64,000 bases of DNA from Lysinibacillus sp. FSL K6-0232. Lineage in GTDB: Bacteria; Bacillota; Bacilli; Bacillales_A; Planococcaceae. The position numbers and the translations under genes were made by a program. The notes beneath the pieces are model-generated. The model had not been told where the DNA came from. It searched no databases and saw only the letters and a program-made list of their open reading frames with translations. Every line of letters starts with the position of its first letter. Positions within the stretch are counted from its first letter, which is position 1. Where the stretch lies: NCBI RefSeq assembly GCF_038008325.1, contig NZ_JBBOYW010000001.1, positions 796,001 through 860,000 on the forward strand. The letters run 5' to 3'. Of the stretch, positions 9,992-17,982 are shown one piece after another.

Positions 9992-10816
9992 CTAGGCTAC
10001 CTTTTGAAGCTGTTGTCTGTATTTTGCAGGCGGCAGCTTTTTCAAGTTCCATTGCCCTCGATAATGGTTGTAATACATCATATAACTTTTCACTTCTCGT
10101 TTTACTTCTTCTAATGTTTCGCACGCTTTCAGATTGGTTTCATCTTTAAAATGACCGAAGAATGATTCTTGAGGGGCGTTATCCCAACAGTTTCCTCGAC
10201 GTGACATCGATTGCCCTAGTCCCATTTCCTTCACAAGTTTCTGGAAGTTTGGATTCGTATAATGGAATCCTTGATCTGAATGAATAAATACATCTTTCGT
10301 TAAATGGTGGTGATTTCGCTTCAATTTACGAAGAGTATTGAGCGCAATATCCATACTTAAAGAAGCAGATACTTCATACGCTAAAATTTCGTTTGTTTCA
10401 GCGTCCTTAATCGTTGATAAATAAGCACGTTTGCCGTTTCCATACGTCAAATACGTGATATCTGTTAATAATACTTTTCCTGCTACACCTTGTTTAAAGT
10501 TACGCTGTAATTCATTTGGACATGTACGATGTTCTTTTGTTGCTTTGGCCATTCTACGTGCCGGATTCGCTTTTCGAATTGGGCATATCATCTCAAATTT
10601 CTTCATAATGCGGCGAATACGTTTTAAGTTATATGTAATTCCATATTGATTTTCTAACGTCATTTTAATCTGACGTGCACCTTTTCTACGTCCTCGGAAA
10701 TGATACGCTTTTAAGATGATTTCTTTGGTTGCTTCATCTGCTAATTCATCTGCTGCACGTTTTTGCATTGATTTCTCTGTGAAATAATGATAGTAACCTG
10801 AACGTGATACGCCCAT
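9992..10816 (-). CDS. IS3-family transposase OrfB (DDE integrase catalytic part)
   Basis: 274 residues as an isolated frame. It carries the rve integrase fold with the catalytic triad Asp119 (LLTDITYL), Asp181 (IHSDQGFHY) and Glu217 (APQESFFGHF); the last two are separated by 35 residues, typical of IS3. The N-terminal HTH_21 region (RGRRKGARQIKM) is present. The ATG at 10816 is probably not used: reading upstream in the same frame continues without a stop to the AAAAAAG signal at 10945-10951, so the working protein is an OrfAB fusion made by -1 frameshifting. Confidence 0.92.
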   Translation of the reverse strand: MGVSRSGYYHYFTEKSMQKRAADELADEATKEIILKAYHFRGRRKGARQIKMTLENQYGITYNLKRIRRIMKKFEMICPIRKANPARRMAKATKEHRTCPNELQRNFKQGVAGKVLLTDITYLTYGNGKRAYLSTIKDAETNEILAYEVSASLSMDIALNTLRKLKRNHHHLTKDVFIHSDQGFHYTNPNFQKLVKEMGLGQSMSRRGNCWDNAPQESFFGHFKDETNLKACETLEEVKREVKSYMMYYNHYRGQWNLKKLPPAKYRQQLQKVA

Positions 10817-10905
10817 GATTCCACATAGATAGCTTACTAAACGTTTTAATTTATATTTTTGAATCGTTTTACTGATTAATTCAAACTTTAGTTCCGTTGC
10901 GATTG

Positions 10906-11325
10906 TTATTTCTTCTTTAACATCTGCCTTTCGAGTAAATCGAGCTTTTTTAAAAGTTCATTCTCCGCTTGTAATAATTGATTTTTCGCTTCTAATCGTG
11001 CAATTTTTTCTTCTAAACTTAATTCCCGTTCTGATGGACGACCTGAATTCGTTTTACGCGTATCTTGTAGACCAGCTACTCCAGTTGTACGATAAGCTGC
11101 ACGCCAACGCTTTCCCGCTGAACTAATGCGCTTCAAACCAATCAGTTCAACATCTAAACCAGCCTCTTCAAAAATCGTTCTTGGAAGTTTCCCTTTTTCA
11201 TTTTCTGCAATAAAATGGCGTTTAAATTCCTCGGTATAAGTAATCGCTTTATCACTAATAGCCTGGACATTAGGATTACAGTTTAGTTGTTCTTGCTCTT
11301 TTTTAGTAAATAATCTTTTCGTCAT
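10906..11325 (-). CDS. IS3-family transposase OrfA (HTH plus leucine zipper)
   Basis: 139 residues. A helix-turn-helix region (about 20-75, TEEFKRHFIAENEKGK and following) precedes a heptad leucine zipper (about 103-133, LEEKIARLEAKNQLLQAENE). OrfA binds the terminal repeats and dimerises. The slippery heptamer lies in its 3' part, and its own stop is at 10906-10908, so unshifted ribosomes make this shorter regulator. Confidence 0.9.
   Translation of the reverse strand: MTKRLFTKKEQEQLNCNPNVQAISDKAITYTEEFKRHFIAENEKGKLPRTIFEEAGLDVELIGLKRISSAGKRWRAAYRTTGVAGLQDTRKTNSGRPSERELSLEEKIARLEAKNQLLQAENELLKKLDLLERQMLKKK
10945..10951 (-). other. Programmed -1 frameshift site A AAA AAG
   Basis: Minus-strand heptamer AAAAAAG is in the zero-frame phase A_AAA_AAG within orfA. 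After a -1 slip, translation runs on uninterrupted (…KFELISKTIQKYKLKRLVSY…) into orfB. This is the standard IS3-family arrangement. Confidence 0.85.
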
Positions 11326-11490
11326 TTATTCCGCTCCGACATCTTTTTTCTCATTATAAACAAAAGTACCCTATAGGATAGACTTTTTTCAAAGTGTCTA
11401 TCTTATAGGGTACAGTTTAATTTACTACAGCCTTTTTTTATTCTTGGTTTGGCAAATTCTTTTTGTATCGAAAACGAAGCGTCAGGTACA

Positions 11491-11507
11491 ATTACGCTGG
11501 GCGTAAT
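11491..11507. promoter_or_regulatory. Short dyad upstream of coiA
   Basis: ATTACGC-TGG-GCGTAAT is a perfect 17-base dyad in the 180 bases between the insertion sequence and coiA. An AAAA-N5-TTTT half of a ComK box lies at 11543-11555. Neither is enough to name a regulator. Confidence 0.35.
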
Positions 11508-11608
11508 GGATGGTAATAGCCGTATTTTTAAAATTTCAAGAAAAAACCTCCTTTTATTTGTTTATACGTCTACCCTCAATTATAGTTGGCTAAAAAGGAG
11601 CTGGTACG

Positions 11609-12730
11609 ATGCTAATTGCCTATACAGATCAGCAGCAGCTATTTCTCCCATATCACTATACAAGAGAAGCCTTACAGCGCTATAGGCGACAAGTAAAATT
11701 TTTTTGTCCACAATGTTTAGAGCCTGTTCAGCTTAAAATTGGTCACTATAATATTCCTCATTTTGCCCATCTTACAAAAAATCACTGCGACCAACTTTTT
11801 GCAGAGGGAGAATCTAAGCTGCATTTACAAGGAAAAATTCAATTATTTGAATGGTTACAGCAGCTTGGGCATACAGTGGAGCTGGAGCCCTTTTTAAAAA
11901 AGCTTTCCCAACGTCCAGATTTGCTTATTACAGTTGAGGGCAATCGCTTTGCAGTGGAATTTCAATGCAGTGCAATCTCTCATGAAAAATGGCAGCAGCG
12001 CACAACTGGCTATAATAAGCACCATATTAAGGCAATCTGGCTTTTCCAAACACCTTCAGAAAAACAGACAATAAATGGCATTCATAAACTTAAAATTTCC
12101 CCACTACTGCAAAAAGCATTGCAGCCAACTCAAGAAGGCTTACCGTACTTAATCACCTATAATGCACAAACCGCAAAATTTATCTATTGGACGAATCTTC
12201 TCCATGTGCAAGGGCATACTTTTATAGGCAAAGTACAGGAGCTACCTATAGCTAAGCAACGTTTTCCATTTTATGAACCTACATGCATTACACAACAAGA
12301 GTTTCAACAGTATTGGCGGCTTTATAAAGATGCTTGCAGGCAATTTGCATATGGGCGACTACTGCATAGCAGAAAAGGTGTGCAAGACCCTTTTTTACGT
12401 CCTTGCTATGAGCTGCATCTTTCTCCAAGTAACCTTCCTTTATGGATTGGCATACCTGTAAAAGAGGGAGCTGCTATTCCTTTATTTATCAGTGAATGGC
12501 AAATAATGCTGCTGTCTTTTAGTCAGCAATTATGCGTAGAGCCCTGTGCATTAACAAAAAATCAAATTGCCCATTTTTTAGCTAAGCATCAGCTTGAGGT
12601 GTCAGAGCGAGCTATAAAGGCTATTCAGCAGTACGGTCTATTATTAAAACATATTGGTCATAAAGAAGATTTATCGGATATTTGTGAGCAAGTTTATGCA
12701 CATTTATTTGCAATTGCCACAATATACTGA
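11609..12730 (+). CDS. coiA: CoiA-like competence protein
   Basis: 373 residues. The N-terminal zinc-finger-like part has Cys33-x-x-Cys36 (FFCPQC) and His51/His54 in HFAH. The central nuclease-like domain has RPDLLI (Asp104) and AVEFQCS (Glu117, Gln119), the PD-(D/E)xK-type signature of CoiA, followed by a variable C-terminal region. In streptococci and Bacillus, CoiA promotes recombination of incoming DNA during transformation. AAGGAG precedes ATG 11609. In B. subtilis it follows mecA directly; here an IS has inserted upstream, so any read-through from mecA is lost and expression depends on the remaining 180 bases. Confidence 0.9.
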   Translation: MLIAYTDQQQLFLPYHYTREALQRYRRQVKFFCPQCLEPVQLKIGHYNIPHFAHLTKNHCDQLFAEGESKLHLQGKIQLFEWLQQLGHTVELEPFLKKLSQRPDLLITVEGNRFAVEFQCSAISHEKWQQRTTGYNKHHIKAIWLFQTPSEKQTINGIHKLKISPLLQKALQPTQEGLPYLITYNAQTAKFIYWTNLLHVQGHTFIGKVQELPIAKQRFPFYEPTCITQQEFQQYWRLYKDACRQFAYGRLLHSRKGVQDPFLRPCYELHLSPSNLPLWIGIPVKEGAAIPLFISEWQIMLLSFSQQLCVEPCALTKNQIAHFLAKHQLEVSERAIKAIQQYGLLLKHIGHKEDLSDICEQVYAHLFAIATIY

Positions 12731-12781
12731 GAAAATATGAGAGTAAAAGGAAAAAAGCACATATAAAGGGGGCTAGCATCT

Positions 12782-14599
12782 ATGGCTAGTAGCAGTAATC
12801 GAGTTTTACTAAGAAATGAAGTACCAGAGGCATTAACATGGCGCTTAGAGGATATTTTTGCAACAGATGCACTTTGGGAAGAAGAATTTAAAGAGGTTGC
12901 AGAGCTTGCTAAAAAGGCATCTAACTATGCAGGGACTTTAAATAATGGGGCAGAGGCATTATTAGCCGTTTTACAATATCGTGACCATATTTACGAACGT
13001 GCAATGAAGCTTTACACATATGCACATATGCGTTGTGATCAAGATACAACAAATAGCTTTTATCAAGATATGAATAGCCGTATTCAAACATTGGCAACAG
13101 GCATTTCAGCTAGCCTATCATTTTTAACGCCTGAGATTTTAGCTTTAAGTGAAGAAACAATTGCAGGCTATTTAGCAGAAAATCAAGACCTGCAATTATA
13201 TAAGCAATCATTAAAAGAAATTACAATGGCACGCCCACATGTATTACCAGCGGAGCAAGAGGCACTATTAGCGCAAATGGCAGAGGTTACTGGTACAGCT
13301 TCCAATACCTTTAGCATGTTAAATAATGCTGATATGGAATTTCCGTATGTAAAAAACGAAGAGGACGAAGAGGTACAGCTAACACACGGCAATTATATTA
13401 AATTTTTAGAGAGCAAAGATCGTGCTGTTCGTGAAGGTGCATTTAAAGCCATGTATGAAACATATGGTAAATTTAAAAATACTTTCTCAGCAACACTTAC
13501 GGGCAATGTGAAGAAGCATAATGTTAGTGCACGGATTCGTCATTATGATTCAGCACGTCATGCAGCAATGTCTAATAACTTTATTCCCGAAAATGTTTAT
13601 GACCAATTAGTGGAAACCATTCATAAGCATTTACCAGCTATGCAGCGCTATATTTCATTGCGTAAAAAGCTATTAGGTGTTGACGAATTGCATATGTGGG
13701 ATTTATTTGTGCCACTTGTAAAAGAAGTGGAAATGAAGGTCACATATGATGAAGCCAAAGATATTTTAGTAAAGGCTTTAGCACCATTAGGCGAGGAGTA
13801 TCAGAGCATTGTCCAAAACGGGCTAGATAATCGTTGGGTTGATGTGCTAGAGAATAAAGGAAAACGCAGTGGAGCCTATTCATCAGGCACGTATGGCACA
13901 AATCCGTATATTTTAATGAACTGGCAAGATAATGTGAATAATTTATTTACACTGGCACATGAATTTGGGCATAGTGTTCATAGTTATTATTCACGAAACA
14001 ATCAGCCATTTGTTTATGGAGATTATTCCATCTTTGTGGCTGAGGTGGCATCCACATGTAATGAAGAACTATTAAATGATTACTTGTTACAAACAATTGA
14101 TGATCCACAGCAAAAAATTTATTTATTAAATCATTGGCTAGATGGCTTTAGAAGCACGGTGTTTAGACAAACAATGTTTGCAGAGTTTGAGCATCTAATT
14201 CATCAAATGGATAACAATGGTGAAGCTTTAACAGCAGACCGTTTAACGGAGGCTTATTATGAATTAAATAAAAAATACTTTGGTGATGATATTGTAGTGG
14301 ATGAGGAAATCGGCTTAGAATGGGCACGTATTCCACATTTCTATTACAATTACTATGTTTATCAATATGCAACAGGCAAATCAGCGGCAACCGCATTAAG
14401 TAAACAAATTTTAGAAGAGGGTACACCAGCTGTAGAACGTTATATTAATAACTTCTTAAAGGCGGGCTGCTCGGATTTCCCAATTGAAGTATTAAAGGCT
14501 GCAGGCGTTGATATGAACGTTGCCAAGCCAATTGATGATGCATGTAAAGTCTTTGAAGAGCGTTTAAATGAATTAGAAAAATTATTGTTGAATAATTAA
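12782..14599 (+). CDS. pepF: Oligoendopeptidase F (PepF)
   Basis: 605 residues, M3 family, the usual length. The zinc site is HEFGH at 393-397 (TLAHEFGHSVHSYYS) with the third ligand Glu421 in FVAEVAST. It cleaves peptides of roughly 7-17 residues in the cytoplasm; in B. subtilis PepF overexpression affects sporulation signalling peptides. AAAGGGGG precedes ATG 12782. It lies 51 bases after coiA in the same direction, as in B. subtilis (yjbF-yjbG), so co-transcription is likely. Confidence 0.95.
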   Translation: MASSSNRVLLRNEVPEALTWRLEDIFATDALWEEEFKEVAELAKKASNYAGTLNNGAEALLAVLQYRDHIYERAMKLYTYAHMRCDQDTTNSFYQDMNSRIQTLATGISASLSFLTPEILALSEETIAGYLAENQDLQLYKQSLKEITMARPHVLPAEQEALLAQMAEVTGTASNTFSMLNNADMEFPYVKNEEDEEVQLTHGNYIKFLESKDRAVREGAFKAMYETYGKFKNTFSATLTGNVKKHNVSARIRHYDSARHAAMSNNFIPENVYDQLVETIHKHLPAMQRYISLRKKLLGVDELHMWDLFVPLVKEVEMKVTYDEAKDILVKALAPLGEEYQSIVQNGLDNRWVDVLENKGKRSGAYSSGTYGTNPYILMNWQDNVNNLFTLAHEFGHSVHSYYSRNNQPFVYGDYSIFVAEVASTCNEELLNDYLLQTIDDPQQKIYLLNHWLDGFRSTVFRQTMFAEFEHLIHQMDNNGEALTADRLTEAYYELNKKYFGDDIVVDEEIGLEWARIPHFYYNYYVYQYATGKSAATALSKQILEEGTPAVERYINNFLKAGCSDFPIEVLKAAGVDMNVAKPIDDACKVFEERLNELEKLLLNN

Positions 14600-14608
14600 T
14601 AGAGCGAG

Positions 14609-14636
14609 GCTATAGGGAATTTCCTATAGCTTTTTT
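14609..14636 (+). terminator. Terminator of coiA-pepF
   Basis: GCTATAGGGAA and TTTCCTATAGC form an 11-base stem with a minimal loop, followed by TTTTTT. Confidence 0.88.
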
Positions 14637-14774
14637 AATAATTATTTAGATAATTTTGAAAAATTAATAATGATTTTTTTAGATTTTTAGCTGGATTAAA
14701 AGTATCAATCTTGGAAAAATACTGTTTGAAATCGCTTTCTATTTGACAAATTTGTGAATCTAGTATAGGTTTCA

Positions 14775-14803
14775 TTGCTATATATATTATTCCGTGATAA
14801 AGT
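14775..14803 (+). promoter_or_regulatory. Predicted promoter of roxS
   Basis: TTGCTA (14775-14780) and TAAAGT (14798-14803) are 17 bases apart, which would start transcription near 14811. The boxes are imperfect; the assignment rests mainly on the position of the RNA. Confidence 0.5.
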
Positions 14804-14808
14804 AATTC

Positions 14809-14826
14809 TTGTGAAATAAATCACAA
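14809..14826. promoter_or_regulatory. Rex/Fnr-type operator at the start of roxS
   Basis: TTGTGAAATAAATCACAA has perfect six-base arms. It differs at two central bases from the Rex consensus TTGTGAAATATTTCACAA and also fits the Fnr pattern TGTGA-N6-TCACA. It overlaps the predicted transcription start, a position suited to repression by Rex when NADH is low. roxS of B. subtilis is known to be Rex-controlled. Confidence 0.75.
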
Positions 14827-14928
14827 AACAAACATACACCCCTTTGTTTGAACGTGAACATTTCTCCCATCCCCTTTGTGAAAAAGAAGCGTCTCTATCG
14901 ATCGAGGATAGAGGCGCTTCTTCGTTTT
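14811..14928 (+). ncRNA. roxS: RoxS/RsaE small regulatory RNA
   Basis: This non-coding stretch contains the hallmark order of RoxS (B. subtilis) and RsaE (S. aureus): ATCACA, AACAAACATAC, the C-rich CCCCTTTGTTTGA (14839-14851), and the second C-rich segment CTCCCATCCCCTTTGT (14864-14879), then a terminator hairpin (14884-14922) and T-rich tail. The C-rich single strands pair with Shine-Dalgarno regions of mRNAs for central metabolism and redox enzymes. Its location just upstream of spxH (yjbH) matches B. subtilis, where roxS lies between yizD and yjbH. About 118 nt, the usual size. No reading frame of note is in it. Confidence 0.88.
14884..14928 (+). terminator. Terminator of roxS
   Basis: AAGAAGCGTCTCTATC pairs with GATAGAGGCGCTTCTT (one mismatch), followed by CGTTTTT. 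A-rich sequence on the left means it may act in both directions. Confidence 0.85.
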
Positions 14929-14951
14929 TATCCAAGAAAAAAGCATCCTGT

Positions 14952-15000
14952 AACAATAAAAAAAGCTCAGTGCAATACCTTGCACGTGAGCTTATTGTTA
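14952..15000 (-). terminator. Terminator of spxH
   Basis: AAGCTCAGTGCAA and TTGCACGTGAGCTT pair around a four-base loop (14963-14993). On the minus strand the stem is followed by a U-tract, matching the end of spxH at 15013. Confidence 0.82.
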
Positions 15001-15012
15001 TCTCATAAACTA

Positions 15013-15822
15013 TTATTTAAGACGCCATAATGTAGCGTGGGTTGTCTGGATTCGTTCAATTTTTTGCTGCAGCATACGTTTCTTTAGTTCACGCTCCGCT
15101 GCTTGCTCTGTTAATGAATAAATAAAGGCAATTTCATTTGTAGAAAGTGTATGGAATTTAGAAAATAAGTCCTCAATCGTTGGTAATGGCTGACGTACAA
15201 GCTGCTCACTCAACATTTCTTGTAAAATATGTTCGTAAATTTCATAGGCATAGCTGCCACTAACTTTTAGTCCCTCATCTTCAATACATTCATTGAAAAA
15301 TACAATGCTTGGCACTTCATCAACTTCCATTTCACGCTTAATATATAAATCACATTGAAAGGCTCGTGCTGCTTCCTTTGAGCCAAAGTCCACCGTAAAC
15401 TCGTTCATATCAAGCTGGACATCCTCGGCAATTTTTAAGAGTGTTGCATAGGAGTTGACATCTTGATAGTTGAGTAAGACATATTCTTGTAGCTTTGATA
15501 AATAGCGTGCGCCTGCACGTTTTCCTTGTAATTCGGCTGCTTTAATCGCAATGGATGGTAAAACAGGATGGTTAATATCAAGCTCTAATCCTGAGATACA
15601 ACCTTTGACACGCTTGCTTAGGCAGTTTAAAGAAGTAAGCTCTGTGCTTAACACAAAGCGCCATGTAAAGTAATGATTGTACTCAAGCTGAAGTTTGCGA
15701 AGAGTAGCCTGCATACTAAAAGCTTCAGGACATAATGGGTCTATGAAAATATACAATTCAATTGGCTTATTAGCAGTAGAAATCGTTGGCGTTGGTTCCT
15801 GTAGCATTTGAATATTATTCAC
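15013..15822 (-). CDS. spxH: SpxH (YjbH), ClpXP adaptor for Spx
   Basis: 269 residues of the DsbA-like YjbH family; the adaptor binds Spx and presents it to ClpXP. The thioredoxin-fold motif here is DPLCPEAF: the first Cys is kept but the position of the second Cys in the usual CPxC is Ala. I place the start at GTG 15822, preceded by GAGGGGG, overlapping the last eight bases of the upstream trHb gene (GTGAATAA), which implies translational coupling. The yjbI-yjbH pair is conserved in Bacillales. The C-terminal region is basic and helical. RoxS lies immediately downstream on the opposite strand. Confidence 0.92.
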   Translation of the reverse strand: MNNIQMLQEPTPTISTANKPIELYIFIDPLCPEAFSMQATLRKLQLEYNHYFTWRFVLSTELTSLNCLSKRVKGCISGLELDINHPVLPSIAIKAAELQGKRAGARYLSKLQEYVLLNYQDVNSYATLLKIAEDVQLDMNEFTVDFGSKEAARAFQCDLYIKREMEVDEVPSIVFFNECIEDEGLKVSGSYAYEIYEHILQEMLSEQLVRQPLPTIEDLFSKFHTLSTNEIAFIYSLTEQAAERELKKRMLQQKIERIQTTHATLWRLK

Positions 15823-16222
15823 GTAACAATTCCCCCTCATCGTCATTTGGCGTATTAACCATGTGATGAGCTGTTAATACTAAACGTTGGTAATAAGTTT
15901 CGCGGAACTTTCCTTCTAAGCCCACCTCATCCATTGCCTCTGACATACATTCTAGCCAAGCTTGCGCACGATCTGGTGTAATTGGAAAATTCATATGACG
16001 TGCACGCATCATTGGATGCCCATGTTCTTCAGTAAAAAGATTGGGTCCACCTAAATATTGTGTTTGAAATTGAATTTGTTTACGAATTGTTTCTGTTAAA
16101 TCTTTTGGAAAGATTGGAATAAGATCAGGATGCTGAGCAACTCTTTTATAGAAAGCATGAATAAGTTCTGACAGTTTTTCAGCTCCCAGCTCCTCATAAG
16201 GAACAGTGTATTTTCGACTCAT
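15815..16222 (-). CDS. yjbI: Truncated (2/2) hemoglobin, group II (YjbI)
   Basis: 135 residues, typical for trHbO. YLGGPNLFTEEHGHPMMRARH contains the group II signature, with the proximal haem ligand His76 in RARHMNF. Bacillus trHb binds O2 tightly and may serve thiol oxidation or NO detoxification; its tight linkage to spxH, by gene overlap, suggests that it supports the redox input to Spx degradation. AAAGGAGC precedes ATG 16222. Confidence 0.94.
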   Translation of the reverse strand: MSRKYTVPYEELGAEKLSELIHAFYKRVAQHPDLIPIFPKDLTETIRKQIQFQTQYLGGPNLFTEEHGHPMMRARHMNFPITPDRAQAWLECMSEAMDEVGLEGKFRETYYQRLVLTAHHMVNTPNDDEGELLRE

Positions 16223-16381
16223 AAGTTATATGCTCCTTTTATTCTTTATAGCGTAAAGTATTAGCTTGTATACTTTATCATCACTAAAATGTGAATTTCT
16301 TGTGACTACCTTCATTCTATCAACGTCTTTTCGTTTACACAAACAAAGCGCTCTTACGAATTGTTGTTCGCTACAAACGCA

Positions 16382-16409
16382 CAAATTTCACCACAGAGGG
16401 TGAAATTTG
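16382..16409. terminator. Hairpin after cwlQ-like gene
   Basis: CAAATTTCACC and GGTGAAATTTG form an 11-base perfect stem with a six-base loop. There is no clear T-tract on either side, so termination is uncertain; it may stabilise the mRNA 3' end. Confidence 0.45.
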
Positions 16410-16431
16410 CGGAAAAACCATAATAATGTGC

Positions 16432-17238
16432 CTACACGGTGAAGTAATTCATTACTTTTTTGACATAATTCTGCGTTTCTTTAAAAGGTGGAATGCCTCC
16501 ATATTTTGTCACACGCGAAGCACCTGCATTATAGGCAGCTAATGCTAGCGTAGGGTCGTTGTTAAATTTATCGAGCATTTGACGTAAATAGTTAGCACCA
16601 GCCATAATATTTTGCTCTGGATCAAAGGTATTTGTTACACCTAAATATTGCGCTGTTTTCGGCATTAATTGCATTAAGCCCTGTGCACCTGCACGACTTA
16701 CAACTGTTGGATTAAAATTAGATTCCTGCTTGATAACAGCTGCAATTAACTTAGCAGGTACATTATAAGTAGCCGCAGCTTTTTCAATAATCGCTGCATA
16801 CTGATTGGCTCCTGCCAATGCATTTGCATAGGCTGTTGAGCCAATGACACGATCAGATACATAGGAATCAAGCTTTGTATCTGTCTTGCTAGTTGTAGCA
16901 GGATTAGCTAATGCTTGCTTAACGGACTCAGGTATAAATACAGCATTAGACCCTTTGTAAAGCAGTGACTCCAATGTGCTTTGATCTGATGAAGCAGCAA
17001 GTTGCCCTAGCTGATTGGCAAAATCAGTATAGTTAGTTGAACCTGTCGCCAGTAAGCTCGATAATTTTGCATTGCTAGCTGTCGATGCATCTCCTAGTAT
17101 TTCCTGAATCATGTCAGAAAAGATTGTATTATTGCTTGTTAAACTGTTTGTGGATGAACTTGTAGTAGCTCCTAGTGTTTGAAGTGCTTGAATTTCAAGT
17201 AAAGATTTTAATGATTGGATATCCAAGGAGTCAGTCAC
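16432..17238 (-). CDS. SLT-type lytic transglycosylase (YjbJ/CwlQ-like)
   Basis: 268 residues. The C-terminal 130 residues are a goose-lysozyme-type SLT domain: AAVIKQESNFNP (catalytic Glu), GAQGLMQLMP, GANYLRQML and LALAAYNAGASRV are all present. It cleaves peptidoglycan glycan strands. The N-terminal 130 residues are Ser/Thr/Asn-rich and of low complexity with no signal peptide, so export is unclear; B. subtilis CwlQ (181 residues) also lacks this region. Two starts are possible: GTG 17238, very close to AAGGAAG, or TTG 17226 with better spacing. Position matches yjbJ in B. subtilis. Confidence 0.88.
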   Translation of the reverse strand: MTDSLDIQSLKSLLEIQALQTLGATTSSSTNSLTSNNTIFSDMIQEILGDASTASNAKLSSLLATGSTNYTDFANQLGQLAASSDQSTLESLLYKGSNAVFIPESVKQALANPATTSKTDTKLDSYVSDRVIGSTAYANALAGANQYAAIIEKAAATYNVPAKLIAAVIKQESNFNPTVVSRAGAQGLMQLMPKTAQYLGVTNTFDPEQNIMAGANYLRQMLDKFNNDPTLALAAYNAGASRVTKYGGIPPFKETQNYVKKVMNYFTV

Positions 17239-17264
17239 CTTCCTTTTTTACGATTAGAGCGATA

Positions 17265-17855
17265 TTATAACGATTTTTGTGTTTGTAGCGCCTTCATAAA
17301 GCGGGCAATTTTTTTAGCGGTAGCTTGCTTTTGAATGCCATATAGTTGTAAAAATTCCTCGAAAATTGCCTTTCCTTTTATTGCATCATTTGTTTCATAT
17401 TCTACCTCATAATCATCGCACTGCAAATAGTAAGAATGATCAAAAACAAGAAGTCCCTCTTTATAAGGAATTTCGACACGGTCTGTTGTTAGGGAGCCGA
17501 AGACATCTAATTGCTCTAATGGAACATTGTGAAGCGCTAGTCGTTTTGCTACTTCCTGTGCGTAGAAGCCCTTGCCATTGAGCATTTTTTGCGCCTGTTC
17601 TGCTGTTAATTCATCCGTTGTTTCAAGATGGGCATGCTCTGCATTTTTTTCCTTAAGGGTGCATTCATAATAGTGACTGATTTGTCGAATACGCAGCCCA
17701 CTTTGTAGATTCTTTAGTGTTTGAGTAGGTGTATCAAAATAATGATTTATTTGACGATGGATAGTATTTGTGTTGATATGGAAAGCTTGTAACAGTTGCT
17801 CATATTGCTGTTTTGTTAGGAGATTTTTAAACTCGATTTCAATTTCTTGTGTCAT
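17265..17855 (-). CDS. yjbK: CYTH-domain protein YjbK
   Basis: 196 residues with the CYTH (thiamine triphosphatase/adenylate cyclase-like) tunnel fold. The N-terminal EIEIEFK motif supplies the metal/phosphate-binding glutamates, and RIRQISHYYECTLKEK and YEVEYETND supply the Arg/Lys/Glu ring. Such proteins hydrolyse tri- or polyphosphate-containing substrates; the substrate here is unknown. It lies upstream of the SLT gene on the same strand (26-base gap) and diverges from yjbL, as in B. subtilis. Confidence 0.9.
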   Translation of the reverse strand: MTQEIEIEFKNLLTKQQYEQLLQAFHINTNTIHRQINHYFDTPTQTLKNLQSGLRIRQISHYYECTLKEKNAEHAHLETTDELTAEQAQKMLNGKGFYAQEVAKRLALHNVPLEQLDVFGSLTTDRVEIPYKEGLLVFDHSYYLQCDDYEVEYETNDAIKGKAIFEEFLQLYGIQKQATAKKIARFMKALQTQKSL

Positions 17856-17982
17856 ATATATTCACCGCTTTTATTTTTTATTTTTCATTCATTGTTTTGC
17901 TTGATTTAATATTTACACACTGCAACTATTTACCCTGTGTGCTAAAATAAGAGGGAGAGTACAACGAAAAGGGGAACCGCAT

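Larger units (their letters stand above)
9925..11429 (-). mobile_element. IS3-family, IS150-like insertion sequence
   Basis: About 1.5 kb with overlapping orfA and orfB on the minus strand, an AAAAAAG frameshift signal and a DDE transposase. Imperfect terminal inverted repeats start TGTAGTGAACTCAAGT at 9925 and, on the other strand, TGTAGTAAATTAAACT at 11429; with one gap they stay alignable for about 30 bases. The ends may extend four bases further (AGGTTGTAGT/AGGCTGTAGT, 9921-11433), which would leave TTT on both sides as a possible target duplication. With the TG ends I see no duplication. Both frames are intact, so the element may be active. It separates mecA from coiA. Confidence 0.88.

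Noticed and set aside
11543..11555. AAAA-N5-TTTT upstream of coiA as a ComK box
   Set aside because: Only one AT-box is clear; ComK needs two at defined spacing, and such motifs are common in AT-rich DNA.
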